This document shows, piece by piece, positions 19,099 through 28,364 of a stretch of 64,000 nucleotides of DNA. The stretch covers positions 2,976,001 to 3,040,000 of the forward strand of contig NZ_JAGGMZ010000001.1 of NCBI RefSeq assembly GCF_017875735.1, read 5' to 3'. The number at the start of each line of letters is the position of its first letter. Position 1 is the first letter of the stretch. The notes under the pieces are model-generated. The model ran no database searches. It was not told where the DNA came from and saw only the letters and a list, made by a program, of their open reading frames with translations. The DNA comes from Arthrobacter sp. CAN_C5. GTDB lineage: Bacteria; Actinomycetota; Actinomycetes; Actinomycetales; Micrococcaceae. Made by a program: the position numbers and the translations under genes.

Positions 19099-20823
19099 CT
19101 AGTGTGCCCAGGTATATGGCACAGGTGTCACACCGTCATCGAGAACGACCTTCGGCGGTGTCTTAATCGTATTGTCATTTGTCGTCCGGTAACTGTTCGG
19201 GGTCAGCATGAGAATTCGCTTTCCCTTCCCGATGGGCCCGGATTCGCTTCCGCTTATCCACTCATCCGTAATTGCACCAATGATTGTGAGTTTTCCGTCC
19301 GACTGATTGGACATGAAATTCACGTGGCGGCGGGTGTGCGAACTGTGAATCACCGGCTGGTTATGAACAATGTTGAAGCTCTCTTCATGATTGATCCCTG
19401 TGACGTTGCGGATTGACTGGAGGTTCCAGGTTTCCGCGTTATTGGAGTACCAGAAGGTCGGCATGCCGACGAGGGAGTCGTGAGTGAACACGTTGTAGAG
19501 CTTCGCCCGGTCATGGTTGTTGTACCCAATGGGGGATGCCCCCACGATGGGACCTTTAACACGAGATCCAAAGGAGTTACCGGTCCAGCGGTAACCATCG
19601 ATTTCAACGTCCCGGGTCACGGAATCGCTACCTCGCCACCAGTTGAGGCCGAAAGTTTCTCCCGGAGGAGTCCCTGCGTCTCCCGGGACGCCCGTGATAA
19701 GGATGTCCCGAACCGTGGTTCCGGGCGATGACTGGCCCACCATGATGCCGTTGTACAGGTGTCCCTGCACTGTTCCCTGAAGCCAGAAATCGGAGAGGAT
19801 CTGGTCCTGACCATCGTTCATTCTCATCAGGTAGAGCTGGTTTGTTTGACCGCTTCCCTGCGCCGGGACCGTCGACCCGAACGAAGACGTGTTTGCTTTC
19901 ATCCGGATGATTGTGTCGCGGCCCTCCCCGATGATGCCCTTGACAGTCGATGGCACTCGGATCGCAGCAGCCGGGTCACGGAAGTTGGAGACTTCAAAGA
20001 CGCCTGCGGGGAGTTTGAGAACTTTCCCTGCGAGCTCGGGCTTCGCGAGGACGGTATTGATATTCTCGCCGGGCTTTGCCACATTCTCCCAGAGCACCCA
20101 ATTGCTGGCGGCGGGAGGCGCCGGAGCAGGAGCCGGAGCAGGTGCCGGTGCGGGAGCCGGAGCAGGTGCCGGTGCGGGAGCCGGAGCAGGTGCCGGTGCG
20201 GGAGCCGGAGCAGGTGCCGGTGCGGGGGCCGGAGCAGGTGCCGGTGCGGGGGCCGGAGCCGGAGCAGCCACCGGCGCTGCCGTGGCGTCCGGAGCCTCTA
20301 CCCAGAACTTGACGCCCTCGTCAGCCCATCCATCCCCCGAAAGGGCGGTCCGTTCCGCCGGAGTCGTCGCGAACCGGTGAATGTCGCCCTTCAGGAATCT
20401 GTGCACAGGGATTCCACAGTCCATAGCAGTCGTCGAGGCATAGAACTCAATTTTCTGGCTCTGGTAGGCGTGGTTGCTGATGGCCTTCTCGTACTCCCCG
20501 ATACCGGGGGTATCAGGCATCCAGACGAAGTTGCCGTCTTTATACATCCGGTAGACCGGATGAAGCCCTTCGGCTGCGGCTGGTGCGGCTGCAAAGACCA
20601 GTCCGGTTTCCTCGGTGAAGCCGAAGTCTTCCTTGGCCGCAGCAATTTCAGCCGTCGATGAACTGAGAAGTGTGGCGCCGCTCCCAGGATTGATGCTCCG
20701 ATAGAAGTTTTGATTCATAGCGTCGCATGTCGTCTCATCAGCTGCAACGGCGGCCGTGCCCGTGAGGGGCAGGAGGGAGATTGCGAGCAAGTATCCGATA
20801 GTACGGGTGGTTGTTTTCCTCAT
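19099..20823 (-). CDS. Secreted protein: DUF5648-like module, Ala-Pro hinge, right-handed beta-helix
   Basis: A 574-residue exported protein. I start it at the ATG at 20823 (AGAGGACC upstream); a Sec signal peptide follows, ending near AVAADET. Residues about 30-165 resemble DUF5648 repeats (HPVYRMYKDGNF, VHRFLKGDIHRFATTPAERTAL, GWADEGVKFWV), which occur in secreted enzymes. Then comes a roughly 55-residue alternating Ala-Pro hinge encoded by a 24-bp tandem repeat, and from about 225 a pectate-lyase-like beta-helix (AAIRVPSTVKGIIGEGRDTIIRM and Asn/Gly-rich rungs). It may be a surface or secreted polysaccharide-binding or -cleaving protein. No catalytic triad could be named. It sits at the edge of the surface-polymer locus. 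Confidence 0.7.
   Translation of the reverse strand: MRKTTTRTIGYLLAISLLPLTGTAAVAADETTCDAMNQNFYRSINPGSGATLLSSSTAEIAAAKEDFGFTEETGLVFAAAPAAAEGLHPVYRMYKDGNFVWMPDTPGIGEYEKAISNHAYQSQKIEFYASTTAMDCGIPVHRFLKGDIHRFATTPAERTALSGDGWADEGVKFWVEAPDATAAPVAAPAPAPAPAPAPAPAPAPAPAPAPAPAPAPAPAPAPAPAPAPAPAPAPAPPAASNWVLWENVAKPGENINTVLAKPELAGKVLKLPAGVFEVSNFRDPAAAIRVPSTVKGIIGEGRDTIIRMKANTSSFGSTVPAQGSGQTNQLYLMRMNDGQDQILSDFWLQGTVQGHLYNGIMVGQSSPGTTVRDILITGVPGDAGTPPGETFGLNWWRGSDSVTRDVEIDGYRWTGNSFGSRVKGPIVGASPIGYNNHDRAKLYNVFTHDSLVGMPTFWYSNNAETWNLQSIRNVTGINHEESFNIVHNQPVIHSSHTRRHVNFMSNQSDGKLTIIGAITDEWISGSESGPIGKGKRILMLTPNSYRTTNDNTIKTPPKVVLDDGVTPVPYTWAH
20131..20250. repeat. Five-copy 24-bp tandem repeat encoding the Ala-Pro hinge
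   Basis: Five adjacent 24-bp units (20131, 20155, 20179, 20203, 20227) begin with AGCCGGAGCAGG or GGCCGGAGCAGG and continue GTGCCGGTGCGG. On the coding (minus) strand they encode alternating Pro-Ala. Units 1-4 are identical, and unit 5 differs at the first base. This homogeneity suggests recent slippage-type copy-number change and a variable-length linker. Confidence 0.9.
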
Positions 20824-21150
20824 AGAGGGTCCTCTGGTAGGTGCGGTGAGTGGCAAGAACGCAAATCACGATCTCGCGCATTCCTAGCAACTAAGCCCAG
20901 CTCTCAGTGTTCAGTGCGCTGCTATGCCGCGTAGGCGGCGTGCAATTGGGGTGGTTAATTGACCAGAATCGTGCCAGCCAGTTTCCTGGTTGATCTTCTC
21001 CGTTGGGGAGGACGGACCACGACCCATGACCTCGTCCCAACCCGAGCGGTGGGAACGATCCTGTAACCAAAACTCACCGGCAGGTTCCGATAGCCGATGG
21101 TCAGGGAAGACTGTATCACGGAAACGTAACGCACTATCTATGGGGGGAAA
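20824..21150. other. Intergenic region, 327 bp, no gene seen
   Basis: It lies between two leftward genes and must carry any promoter for the beta-helix protein, unless the gene is reached by read-through. I see no convincing ORF. A loose inverted repeat (GTTGGGG...CGTCCCAAC around 21003-21042) is present but bulged, and no clear -35/-10 pair could be chosen. Confidence 0.5.
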
Positions 21151-22599
21151 CTAAGTTACGGACACGCCGCGGAATTCGACCGGAGGATATTCCCAGTAGT
21201 TGCGGCACAGGGAAAAGTATCCCCCACGGTAGACATCGGTTCGGGCAGTCACCGTGCCACTCCCGTCATCCAGCCTGACGCATCGTAAGGTGCTGGAAGT
21301 GACCTCAATGCGGAAGCGCATCCACTCGCCAACGACTGGCGGCAAAGTGAGAACCCGGCCCAGCGGGTACCCGTCAACTTCGCCGGCCACCCGGCCAAAA
21401 AGGACAAGCTCTCCGTCGCGTCGAATAATCAGGTGGTATCCGCCAGAGTCGGCGGGCGCCCGCACCCGGTAGGGCGAGTCATCCCGTTGCCCAAAAGCAA
21501 CCCCCGCGTGGTCCCTGTCACGGGGTAAAGTTTCGGGCCAGCGCATTTCAAAGTTGATGCTGTAATTTGACGTCGGGACGGGACACAGCGATCCCATGCA
21601 GTAGCTTGCCTTGTCGCTATGCGCCAAGAGAATCGACGACCCGGAGCTGATAATTTCTGGTTGGTGTGTCCAGGCCAGCGCCCATGGCAAATCTCCGTGA
21701 CCGCGCAGACCGGTCGCAAAGATATCCGCTCTGGACCGCGCACTTGACGTTGTGACATACGGAATGTTTGAGCACATCATTCCCCTCACGCCGAGGCCAA
21801 CAAGCCGGTCTCGCATCGAGCGTGTGTGTACTTCCCACACCATCACGGGTATACCGCCCTGGACCAAGGTACGAATGAGATCGTCGGGTGCCGAATGATG
21901 AATGCCGAGGAGGTCATACCTCGACACGAGTCTTTCGAGGCCCTCCTCAAGAACGCCGAAATCGTCGGCGGGTAAGTAGCCCCATGTTTTGTATCCGCGC
22001 CGCGTAACCTCATCAGGAACATCAACCAATGCCGGCTGCTTCCACACAAAATGCTGGGTGGAATCCGGATAGGAATCCATGAGGTCCAGCAGAGCTGCCG
22101 TGTTCGTCCCCTGCTTATCTTCAATGAAAATCACCGAGTGGGCAGCGTGGCTGTCCAGGACGTCCTGAAGTCGCGGAATCGGCAGCAGGAAGCTATTGGG
22201 CCCGAGCCACTGTCGGGCATTGTTCTGCAAACTTCGAAGCCCATCGAATTTCGTCTCGGCAATCACCCGATCGACGCCGGTCATTCTGAGTGTATTGAGA
22301 TCATGGTGGCATACGAGCTCTCCGTCAGCGGTTGCGCTAAGAGAAATCTCGATTGCCTTCGCTCCGGCGGCCAGCGACTGTGTATAAGCATCAGCAGTAT
22401 GTTCAGGCCAGTTATCCATTGAGCCGCGGTGCGCGACATAGAACACCGCCTCTGCCAACAGCCCGTCAACCGTGTGGACCGGATGTACCTGCTGCACGGG
22501 GTTCCGAGCGGAGCATCCGGCGAGCAGGATCGCTCCGGACGCGCCTGCAAGAAATCGTCGCCGGGAAAACAGCAAATGTCCGTTCTCGATCGATTCCAT
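21151..22599 (-). CDS. Tat/lipobox glycerophosphodiester phosphodiesterase-like protein
   Basis: A 482-residue protein with SRRRFLAGASGAILLAGC near the N-terminus: a twin-arginine-like signal plus a lipobox cysteine, so it is probably a surface lipoprotein. Residues about 50-310 form a GDPD TIM barrel (HRGSMDNWPEHTADAY, AGAKAIEISL, HHDLNTLRMTG, IFIEDKQG, VMVWEVHT). The catalytic histidines are kept, but the usual E-x-D metal pair reads E-I-S, so one acidic ligand is replaced. Residues about 330-482 look like a beta-sandwich add-on. It is the last gene of a leftward operon with the polymerase (3-bp gap). It could remodel glycerol-phosphate-containing lipids or polymers, or be catalytically altered. 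Confidence 0.8.
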   Translation of the reverse strand: MESIENGHLLFSRRRFLAGASGAILLAGCSARNPVQQVHPVHTVDGLLAEAVFYVAHRGSMDNWPEHTADAYTQSLAAGAKAIEISLSATADGELVCHHDLNTLRMTGVDRVIAETKFDGLRSLQNNARQWLGPNSFLLPIPRLQDVLDSHAAHSVIFIEDKQGTNTAALLDLMDSYPDSTQHFVWKQPALVDVPDEVTRRGYKTWGYLPADDFGVLEEGLERLVSRYDLLGIHHSAPDDLIRTLVQGGIPVMVWEVHTRSMRDRLVGLGVRGMMCSNIPYVTTSSARSRADIFATGLRGHGDLPWALAWTHQPEIISSGSSILLAHSDKASYCMGSLCPVPTSNYSINFEMRWPETLPRDRDHAGVAFGQRDDSPYRVRAPADSGGYHLIIRRDGELVLFGRVAGEVDGYPLGRVLTLPPVVGEWMRFRIEVTSSTLRCVRLDDGSGTVTARTDVYRGGYFSLCRNYWEYPPVEFRGVSVT

Positions 22600-22602
22600 C
22601 TG

Positions 22603-23967
22603 TCATCGACCTATCCAGCTTGTGTCCGAACCGATGCTGTGCCGGGGTTTCAGCTGAGCCGCGGAGTCAGGGAGCACATCTTCGTCCGCTGGTGAACGCG
22701 GGCGTTGCCCAGCGCTAGTCCTGATTCGAGGATTGCCGACCGATCGTTGGGCCGCGATCACCGTCATGGCGACGACAGTCCATACGACGACGCCGGCAAC
22801 AGACCGCGTAGCGAGTCCGCTGTAGGTGTGCGGGATGATTGCTACAACAAGTCCTGCAATAGTAAGTCCCGGGACATGGTGTCTCGAGTGATTCCTCAGC
22901 ACCACGAAGAGCAGCAAACCGAAGTACAGAATGGCAAAAAAGATTCCGATATCTACGGCATACATGAGCACCGAGCTTTCAAAACTGGTCTGCAGGCCAG
23001 CGTACTCGGATATTTCATAGCTAGATGTGACACCTTGCCCGGTGAAAAAGTACTGTTCCCAGTCACGGGCGAACACTCCATAAGCCTTGTTTCTGGCCTC
23101 GGTGGATCCGGTGTCGTCGGCGACCCTTTCGAGTATTCCCGCAGCGAGAGGTGAGGCGAGCAGGCCCACAAACCCCACCCCCACCAGAGTTAGAACAAGA
23201 GCTTTGATTGATCGCCGGTGGCGGGAGAAGGCAATTGCATAGACGGCTCCGGCAGAGGCAACGATCATTCCTACGCGTGACTGAGTGATCATTACTCCAG
23301 CCATGAACAGCGCTAACATCGGAACCGCGAGGAAGAGCCTACGGACACCGGCAAGCAAAGGCATCAGCGCACACAGTACAAGCGACAACGCCAGTGGCTG
23401 GTCGAAAGTACCCATCCACCGTTGAGTTTCAGGGTTGAACCAGAACTGTGTCAGGAAGCCTGATTCGTACAGCAGAACGCTTTGTGAAGACCACTGCCAC
23501 ATCGCGATAAGCGTCACAATACTGGCGAACAGGAACAGAAAGTTGCGGAGTGTGTACACCAGCGTTGGGGAGTTTCCTCCCACGGAAATAATCAGCAGGA
23601 AGAGCACCGCGGGGACGATCATTTGATCGGTGAGCAAGACGATACCGCCGCCGGTCTGCACTGTCCTCGTCGTCAGAAGGGAAGTCGCCAGGACCAGCAG
23701 CAGGATGAGAAACAGATAACTGTTGCGTGCCACCGCGTTGAGCAACGACCGGGGATCCTGAACCATCTGCACGCAGATCACGGCGAACGTCAACCAGGTC
23801 GCAGCATGGAAGGTCAGCGGACCGATGCGCTGGCCTGTCAGTAGGTAACTTCCCACGGTCGGAACGAAAAACCAGAGGGCAATGATGCAGATTATTGCGG
23901 CGGTCGGCCGGTTACGCAGAAGAAAAGCAACCGCAAAGCAGAGACCTATCCACGCAAGAAGCTGCAC
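22603..23967 (-). CDS. O-antigen ligase/polymerase-like (Wzy) membrane protein
   Basis: A 454-residue protein with about 11-12 membrane helices and a large extracytoplasmic loop. The Wzy_C/O-antigen-ligase features visible are the TQSRVGM segment and the loop STEARNKAYGVFARDWEQYFFTGQG, which parallels the R...G.G pattern of this family. In a Gram-positive glycopolymer locus it most likely polymerises lipid-linked repeat units on the outer face of the membrane. It follows the chain-length/BY-kinase-like gene by 39 bp and precedes the GDPD-like gene by 3 bp. The short hydrophilic C-terminus is Arg/Pro rich. Confidence 0.83.
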   Translation of the reverse strand: MQLLAWIGLCFAVAFLLRNRPTAAIICIIALWFFVPTVGSYLLTGQRIGPLTFHAATWLTFAVICVQMVQDPRSLLNAVARNSYLFLILLLVLATSLLTTRTVQTGGGIVLLTDQMIVPAVLFLLIISVGGNSPTLVYTLRNFLFLFASIVTLIAMWQWSSQSVLLYESGFLTQFWFNPETQRWMGTFDQPLALSLVLCALMPLLAGVRRLFLAVPMLALFMAGVMITQSRVGMIVASAGAVYAIAFSRHRRSIKALVLTLVGVGFVGLLASPLAAGILERVADDTGSTEARNKAYGVFARDWEQYFFTGQGVTSSYEISEYAGLQTSFESSVLMYAVDIGIFFAILYFGLLLFVVLRNHSRHHVPGLTIAGLVVAIIPHTYSGLATRSVAGVVVWTVVAMTVIAAQRSVGNPRIRTSAGQRPRSPADEDVLPDSAAQLKPRHSIGSDTSWIGR

Positions 23968-24006
23968 CCTAGGCCCCCTGGCGAGTCGCCCGAATTACAG
24001 CGCTGG

Positions 24007-25440
24007 TCATTGGCTCTCCACATGCTGACCGCGCTTTTCCTTGCTCTCTGGCTCTGTGGGGAAGGTGCCGGGGTCTTCGGTGGGGTCCGCGTCCGTGTGA
24101 CCTTCATGCTCTGATGAAAAGCGGGCTCGTATCCGCTTGGGCAAAGGCACAGCGTTAAGGACAATTCCCAGAACCTTGGCACCCACCAGTTCCAATGTCT
24201 CCGCTCCCGCTCTCACACCGTTGGGCGTGGAGTAGCCATACCGGGCAACGACTATCACCCCATCTGAGAGAGCGGCAACCGTTCGCGAGTCCGCGAAGGG
24301 GAGAAGCGGAGCGGTATCGAGGACCACCAGATCGTAGGCCTCTTTGGCCTTCCTGAGGACAGCCTCCACAGCGGCGGCGTTGAGGAGTTCCGAGGCCCGG
24401 CCGGATGCCGTGCCTGCGCACATAATCGAGAGTTGTTCATACGGTCCGGAATTGATGACCGATCCGAATTCACGCCCGTGCTGCAGCACCTCTGCTAATC
24501 CGTCTTTATGCACGGATCCGAGACCAGGCGCGAGCTGCGGGTTGCGAATATCGGTTTCGATAAGGAGAGTCCGGTAGCCCGCTTCCGCGCAGGCAGCAGC
24601 AAGATTGAAGGCAACGGTGGACGCACCCTCACCGACAGTCGCTGAAGTGACGGCGATGACCCGTAAGGAGTCGGCGTCAGAACGGAAATGAAGGTTGGTA
24701 CGCAGATTTCGGAAGGCTTCGAATTGTAGGGAATTTCGGACCGACACGCCGGGGCTTCCACGATCCACCTTTCGGTCAGCGGGCACCGTCGAAAGAAGCT
24801 GCAGCCCGCTTGCTTCCTCGAGATTATCAATCGAGCGGAGCGTGTTGTCAGCGCGGCTGCGAAGAATAATGAGTCCCACGCCCAGCGCCAGCCCGACCAG
24901 TATTCCCAGCCCGTAGTTCAGCATCTCGCTGGGAGAGACAGGATTGTCATCCTGGGTTGGTCCCGCAACCACATTGAGGACGGTTTCAGCACCCTCAGGG
25001 CTTCCGGCGCCTTCAAGGTCGTTGACCAGGCGATTAAAATTCGTGGCAATCGATGACGCAAGTGCCGTCGCTTCGTCCTGGTCTTCGCTTCGCACATTCG
25101 CGGTGAGTATCAGTGTGTCAGCGTCGCCATTCGCGCTGATCATATCTGTCACCGTCTCAACGGATTCCTCAACGCCACTGGCCTTCGAAATCTGCTCAAC
25201 GATCTTTTCGCTGGTCAGCAGGGTCGCATACCCGATGATTCGCAAGCGAGCGAGTTCGTCCGCCTGCAGGGCCGTCTGCCCCTCCGCAGTCGGAGCGAAG
25301 ACGTAGAACCGCACGGTGCTTTGATAGACCGGGACGGTCGCGGCGGTAACTGCGCCCGCAATCCCGGTGCACAGTAAAACCGAAATGAGAATCATCCACC
25401 AATTCCTGCGTGCCGATCGGGCGAATGAATTCTGCAGCAT
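24007..25440 (-). CDS. Polysaccharide chain-length determinant fused to a BY-kinase-like domain with degenerate Walker A
   Basis: A 477-residue Wzz/CpsC-CpsD-type fusion. An N-terminal helix (WWMILISVLLCTGIAG), an extracytoplasmic region to about residue 165 and a second helix (LGILVGLALGVGLIIL) make up the Wzz domain; the cytoplasmic kinase-like domain follows. The expected GEGKS/T reads VGEGASTVA (lysine to alanine), and the Walker A' motif reads LLIETDIRNP in place of the usual D-x-D; Walker B VVLDTAPLL is kept. The C-terminal tail is acidic and has no tyrosine cluster. It is therefore probably a structural or regulatory copolymerase and not an active tyrosine kinase. The ATG at 25440 is preferred over a GTG 60 bp upstream because the membrane helix then lies normally near the N-terminus. 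Confidence 0.85.
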   Translation of the reverse strand: MLQNSFARSARRNWWMILISVLLCTGIAGAVTAATVPVYQSTVRFYVFAPTAEGQTALQADELARLRIIGYATLLTSEKIVEQISKASGVEESVETVTDMISANGDADTLILTANVRSEDQDEATALASSIATNFNRLVNDLEGAGSPEGAETVLNVVAGPTQDDNPVSPSEMLNYGLGILVGLALGVGLIILRSRADNTLRSIDNLEEASGLQLLSTVPADRKVDRGSPGVSVRNSLQFEAFRNLRTNLHFRSDADSLRVIAVTSATVGEGASTVAFNLAAACAEAGYRTLLIETDIRNPQLAPGLGSVHKDGLAEVLQHGREFGSVINSGPYEQLSIMCAGTASGRASELLNAAAVEAVLRKAKEAYDLVVLDTAPLLPFADSRTVAALSDGVIVVARYGYSTPNGVRAGAETLELVGAKVLGIVLNAVPLPKRIRARFSSEHEGHTDADPTEDPGTFPTEPESKEKRGQHVESQ

Positions 25441-25677
25441 TGGTTGAGACCTGCCTTCGTCTAGGATCCTGGCCGCGCTCCGGGCAATACACTCGGACAC
25501 GGCTGGGAGCGAACCCGGCTTTGGGCACAGGTAAGCGCTTCGGATCAGTATTACCTACAATTCAGGCGGGCGTAACCCCATTGACAGAACTGCATACAAT
25601 CATTCGTAGATGCACGGTGTCGCGCCTCGACCGGGCTATCAGGTCTCCGCTTCACCTCTGGACAGGGGGCATGCAAG
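25441..25677. promoter_or_regulatory. Divergent promoter region of the two polymer operons
   Basis: 237 bp between the leftward chain-length/Wzy operon and the rightward GT4/Wzx/GT2 operon. A TTGACA at 25581-25586 is the only near-consensus -35 I see for rightward transcription; no -10 at ideal spacing is obvious (TACAAT at 25595-25600 is too close). No GTAG/CTAC palindrome of the LAL leader type was found here. Confidence 0.4.
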
Positions 25678-26832
25678 GTGACGAATAAAAAATTGCGAGT
25701 GCTGGTCACACATCCAAGCAGTGAGTTGTACGGAACAGACCGGGTTCTTTTAGAGAGCGTCGATGGTTTCCTGGAACAGCATTGGACCGTTGCGGTTGCG
25801 CTACCTGTCACTGGTCCTCTTGTACCGGAACTACAGGATCGAGGGGTGATTGTTTACCGGTGCAGTTCCCCAGTGCTCCGGAAAAGTCTTTTATCCCCGG
25901 CTGGCGTCATCCGGCTGGTCTTTGCCTCTCTGATAGGCGCGGTTAAAGGAATTCGCGTCATCCTGGAATTTAAACCCGACATTATCTACGTTAATACGAT
26001 AACAATTCCGCTCTGGCCAGTCCTGGGGCGCCTCAGTGGCCGCCCCGTCCTCACCCACGTCCATGAGGCGGAGGGGAGCGCTCCGCGTATCCTCAGGATC
26101 GCTTTGGCCGCACCCCTCTTGGCTGCCACCGCAATTGTTGCCAACAGCCGGTACAGCGCTGGAGTCCATGCATCCGTAGTCCCACGGTTGAGGGGAAGGG
26201 CCGAGATAGTCTACAACGGCGTTCCCGGACCGGCCACGGCATCACCTGCGCGCGCCGATCGCCCGCAACCTCTCAGAGTGCTCTATGTGGGCCGACTGTC
26301 CCATCGCAAGGGGGTGGATGTCGTGATCGATGCAGTCGGAGAACTCCATCGGCGGTCGGTCCCGGTAGTGCTCGACGTCGTCGGTTCCGTGTATCCCGGA
26401 TACGAACCCTACGAGCAAAGCCTCAGGGATAGCGTCGGTCACCAGGGCCTCGATGAATTCGTGACGTTCCACGGGTTCCACAACGATGTGTCGGCGTTCA
26501 GAGCTTCTTCGGATGTGGCTGTTGTGCCATCACGACTCGACGAGCCTTTCGGCAACACAGCGGTCGAGACACTGCTGGCAGGCCGCCCCCTCGTTGTGAG
26601 TGAAACCTCCGGCCTCAAGGAGGCCGCAGAGGGTTATCAGAGTACCCAGTTCGTGAGTCCAGGCAGCGTCCAGGAACTCGCTGACGCCCTCCATCGCGTT
26701 GTGAATGAGTGGGACTACTTCCGCCGGACCGCGGCACTGGATTCCACAGCGGCGGCAACCAAACACAGTACGCAGTCCTATCGCGACGCCCTCTCCGATC
26801 TCATTGAGCGAACTGTGTGTGCAACCCGGTGA
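25678..26832 (+). CDS. Glycosyltransferase, family 4 type
   Basis: A 384-residue GT-B fold transferase using a nucleotide sugar. The N-domain begins VLVTHPSSELYGTDRVLLESVDGF; the C-domain begins RVLYVGRLSHRKGVDVVIDAV and carries the donor-binding segment SRLDEPFGNTAVETLLAGRPLVVSETSGLKE, including the E-x7-E pattern of GT4. It should act in the cytoplasm, adding a sugar to the lipid-linked repeat unit. It starts with GTG at 25678 and ends in a GTGA overlap with the flippase gene. Donor and acceptor are unknown. Confidence 0.87.
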   Translation: MTNKKLRVLVTHPSSELYGTDRVLLESVDGFLEQHWTVAVALPVTGPLVPELQDRGVIVYRCSSPVLRKSLLSPAGVIRLVFASLIGAVKGIRVILEFKPDIIYVNTITIPLWPVLGRLSGRPVLTHVHEAEGSAPRILRIALAAPLLAATAIVANSRYSAGVHASVVPRLRGRAEIVYNGVPGPATASPARADRPQPLRVLYVGRLSHRKGVDVVIDAVGELHRRSVPVVLDVVGSVYPGYEPYEQSLRDSVGHQGLDEFVTFHGFHNDVSAFRASSDVAVVPSRLDEPFGNTAVETLLAGRPLVVSETSGLKEAAEGYQSTQFVSPGSVQELADALHRVVNEWDYFRRTAALDSTAAATKHSTQSYRDALSDLIERTVCATR

Positions 26833-28334
26833 AACGCGGATCGGTCGACCGGACTGGCATGCCACCGAGCACCAGCCCAGCGGCGGCCAACGACGGATAC
26901 CATCAGGGGAAGGCTGTCCATGGTGTCCGCTGGTCGCTGCTCGCCGTGATCGGTCGTCAGGGCTTCCAAATCTGCAGCGCCCTGGTTCTGGCGAGACTAC
27001 TTGGCCCTGCAAGCTACGGAATCATCAGCGTGGCGAGCATCTACATCGTCCTGGTGACGCTCCTCCTCGATCAGGGCCTCTCTGCCGCGCTTGTTCAGCG
27101 TCCGCAACTGGCGCCCCGAGCGGCAGGCGCAACCGTCTCCCTGAATCTGATCACTGCTATTCTGCTGGGAGCCCTCACCTGGCTCGCAGCCCCTCCACTG
27201 GCGGATTTCTTCAGCGTCCCCGAGCTGGTTTTTGTCCTGCAGATACTAGCTGTCGCTCTTCCCCTCAAAGCGATCGGTATTGTCCCCCGCGCCATGTTGT
27301 CCCGGGAACTCAAATTTCGCGGTATGGCCGTGTCAGATATTGTCGGCGCTGCGATCGGTGCGATCTGCGGTGTGGCCGCGGCGCTTCTGGGTGCCAGCTA
27401 CTTTGCTGTGGTTTACCAGGTGATTGCCACTGACATCGTTGCGGGATTGATCTTGCTCGTTGCTGCGAAGGGCCCTGCCCCGAATTTGCACCTTAACGAG
27501 GTTCGGCCTCTTTTGCGCTTCAGCATGGGCATCTTCGGCGTCAACGCCTTGGCCTATTTCTCCCGCAACATTGACAACATCCTGGTTGGAAGATTTCTTG
27601 GAGTAACCTCGCTATCTCTTTACGGGATGGCGTACAGGGTGCTCGCTGTGCCAGTTATGCTCTTCGGCCAGACAGTGAATCGGGTCATGTTCCCCGTATT
27701 CTCGCGTACTTCCACTGACCGAGACCTTGTCTCGGGTAACCTCCTCAAATCGATGCAAGTGCTATCAATGCTCGTGGTGCCAGTGATGGCCTTCACAGCG
27801 TGTGCTTCCCCCCTCCTCGTGCAACTTGTTCTCGGGGATGCTTGGGCCGAGGCGGCACCGCTTCTCAGCGTATTGGCGATAGCAGGCGCCCGGGAAACCA
27901 TCTTCTTCATTGCGCCTTCGCTGATGCGAGGCATGGGCAAAGCTGGCCTGAATTTGAAATACGAGATTCTAGCGACGATCGCCCAGGTGACGGGGATAAT
28001 CGTCGGACTCCAGTTTGGTTTGTTTTGGGTGGCCGTCGGTTACGCCGCCGGCGGGTTTCTGTTGACACCGGTCCTTCTCATCATCCAATCACGATTGTGC
28101 GGCGCTAGCGTCCGCGAGCAGTTGGGGACGATCTGGCCCGCGGTTCACTGCAGCGCGTGGGGTGCGGCGGCCTACATCGCTGTTGGTCTTCTAGAAATGC
28201 CGGACATCGTCCGGTTGGCTGCAGGATTCATCGCTTTCATGGGTGTGGCCATTCTGGTGCTGACAGCGTTCCATCGTCGGCGGACCCTGGTTTTTCTATC
28301 CCGTCTGAGGACTTTGACCAACCTGCGAAAATAG
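26829..28334 (+). CDS. Lipopolysaccharide/exopolysaccharide flippase (Wzx-like, MOP superfamily)
   Basis: A roughly 501-residue protein with about 12-14 membrane helices, beginning GVRWSLLAVIGRQGFQICSALVLARLLGP, a typical polysaccharide exporter start; VPRAMLSRELKFRGMAVSDIVG and SRNIDNILVGRFLG are also typical of the PST group. It should flip undecaprenyl-linked units outward for the Wzy-like enzyme. I chose the GTG at 26829, which overlaps the previous stop (GTGA); a GTG 12 bp upstream and an ATG at 26859 are alternatives. The next gene follows after 30 bp. Confidence 0.85.
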   Translation: MKRGSVDRTGMPPSTSPAAANDGYHQGKAVHGVRWSLLAVIGRQGFQICSALVLARLLGPASYGIISVASIYIVLVTLLLDQGLSAALVQRPQLAPRAAGATVSLNLITAILLGALTWLAAPPLADFFSVPELVFVLQILAVALPLKAIGIVPRAMLSRELKFRGMAVSDIVGAAIGAICGVAAALLGASYFAVVYQVIATDIVAGLILLVAAKGPAPNLHLNEVRPLLRFSMGIFGVNALAYFSRNIDNILVGRFLGVTSLSLYGMAYRVLAVPVMLFGQTVNRVMFPVFSRTSTDRDLVSGNLLKSMQVLSMLVVPVMAFTACASPLLVQLVLGDAWAEAAPLLSVLAIAGARETIFFIAPSLMRGMGKAGLNLKYEILATIAQVTGIIVGLQFGLFWVAVGYAAGGFLLTPVLLIIQSRLCGASVREQLGTIWPAVHCSAWGAAAYIAVGLLEMPDIVRLAAGFIAFMGVAILVLTAFHRRRTLVFLSRLRTLTNLRK

Positions 28335-28364
28335 GCGATCACAGTTCACCTCGAAAGGAGCAAC

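Noticed and set aside
20100-20660. Gly/Arg/Ser-rich open frames opposite the Ala-Pro repeat
   Set aside because: Composition reflects reading the GC-rich tandem repeat on the opposite strand; no RBS or family, whereas the minus-strand frame has signal peptide and domains.
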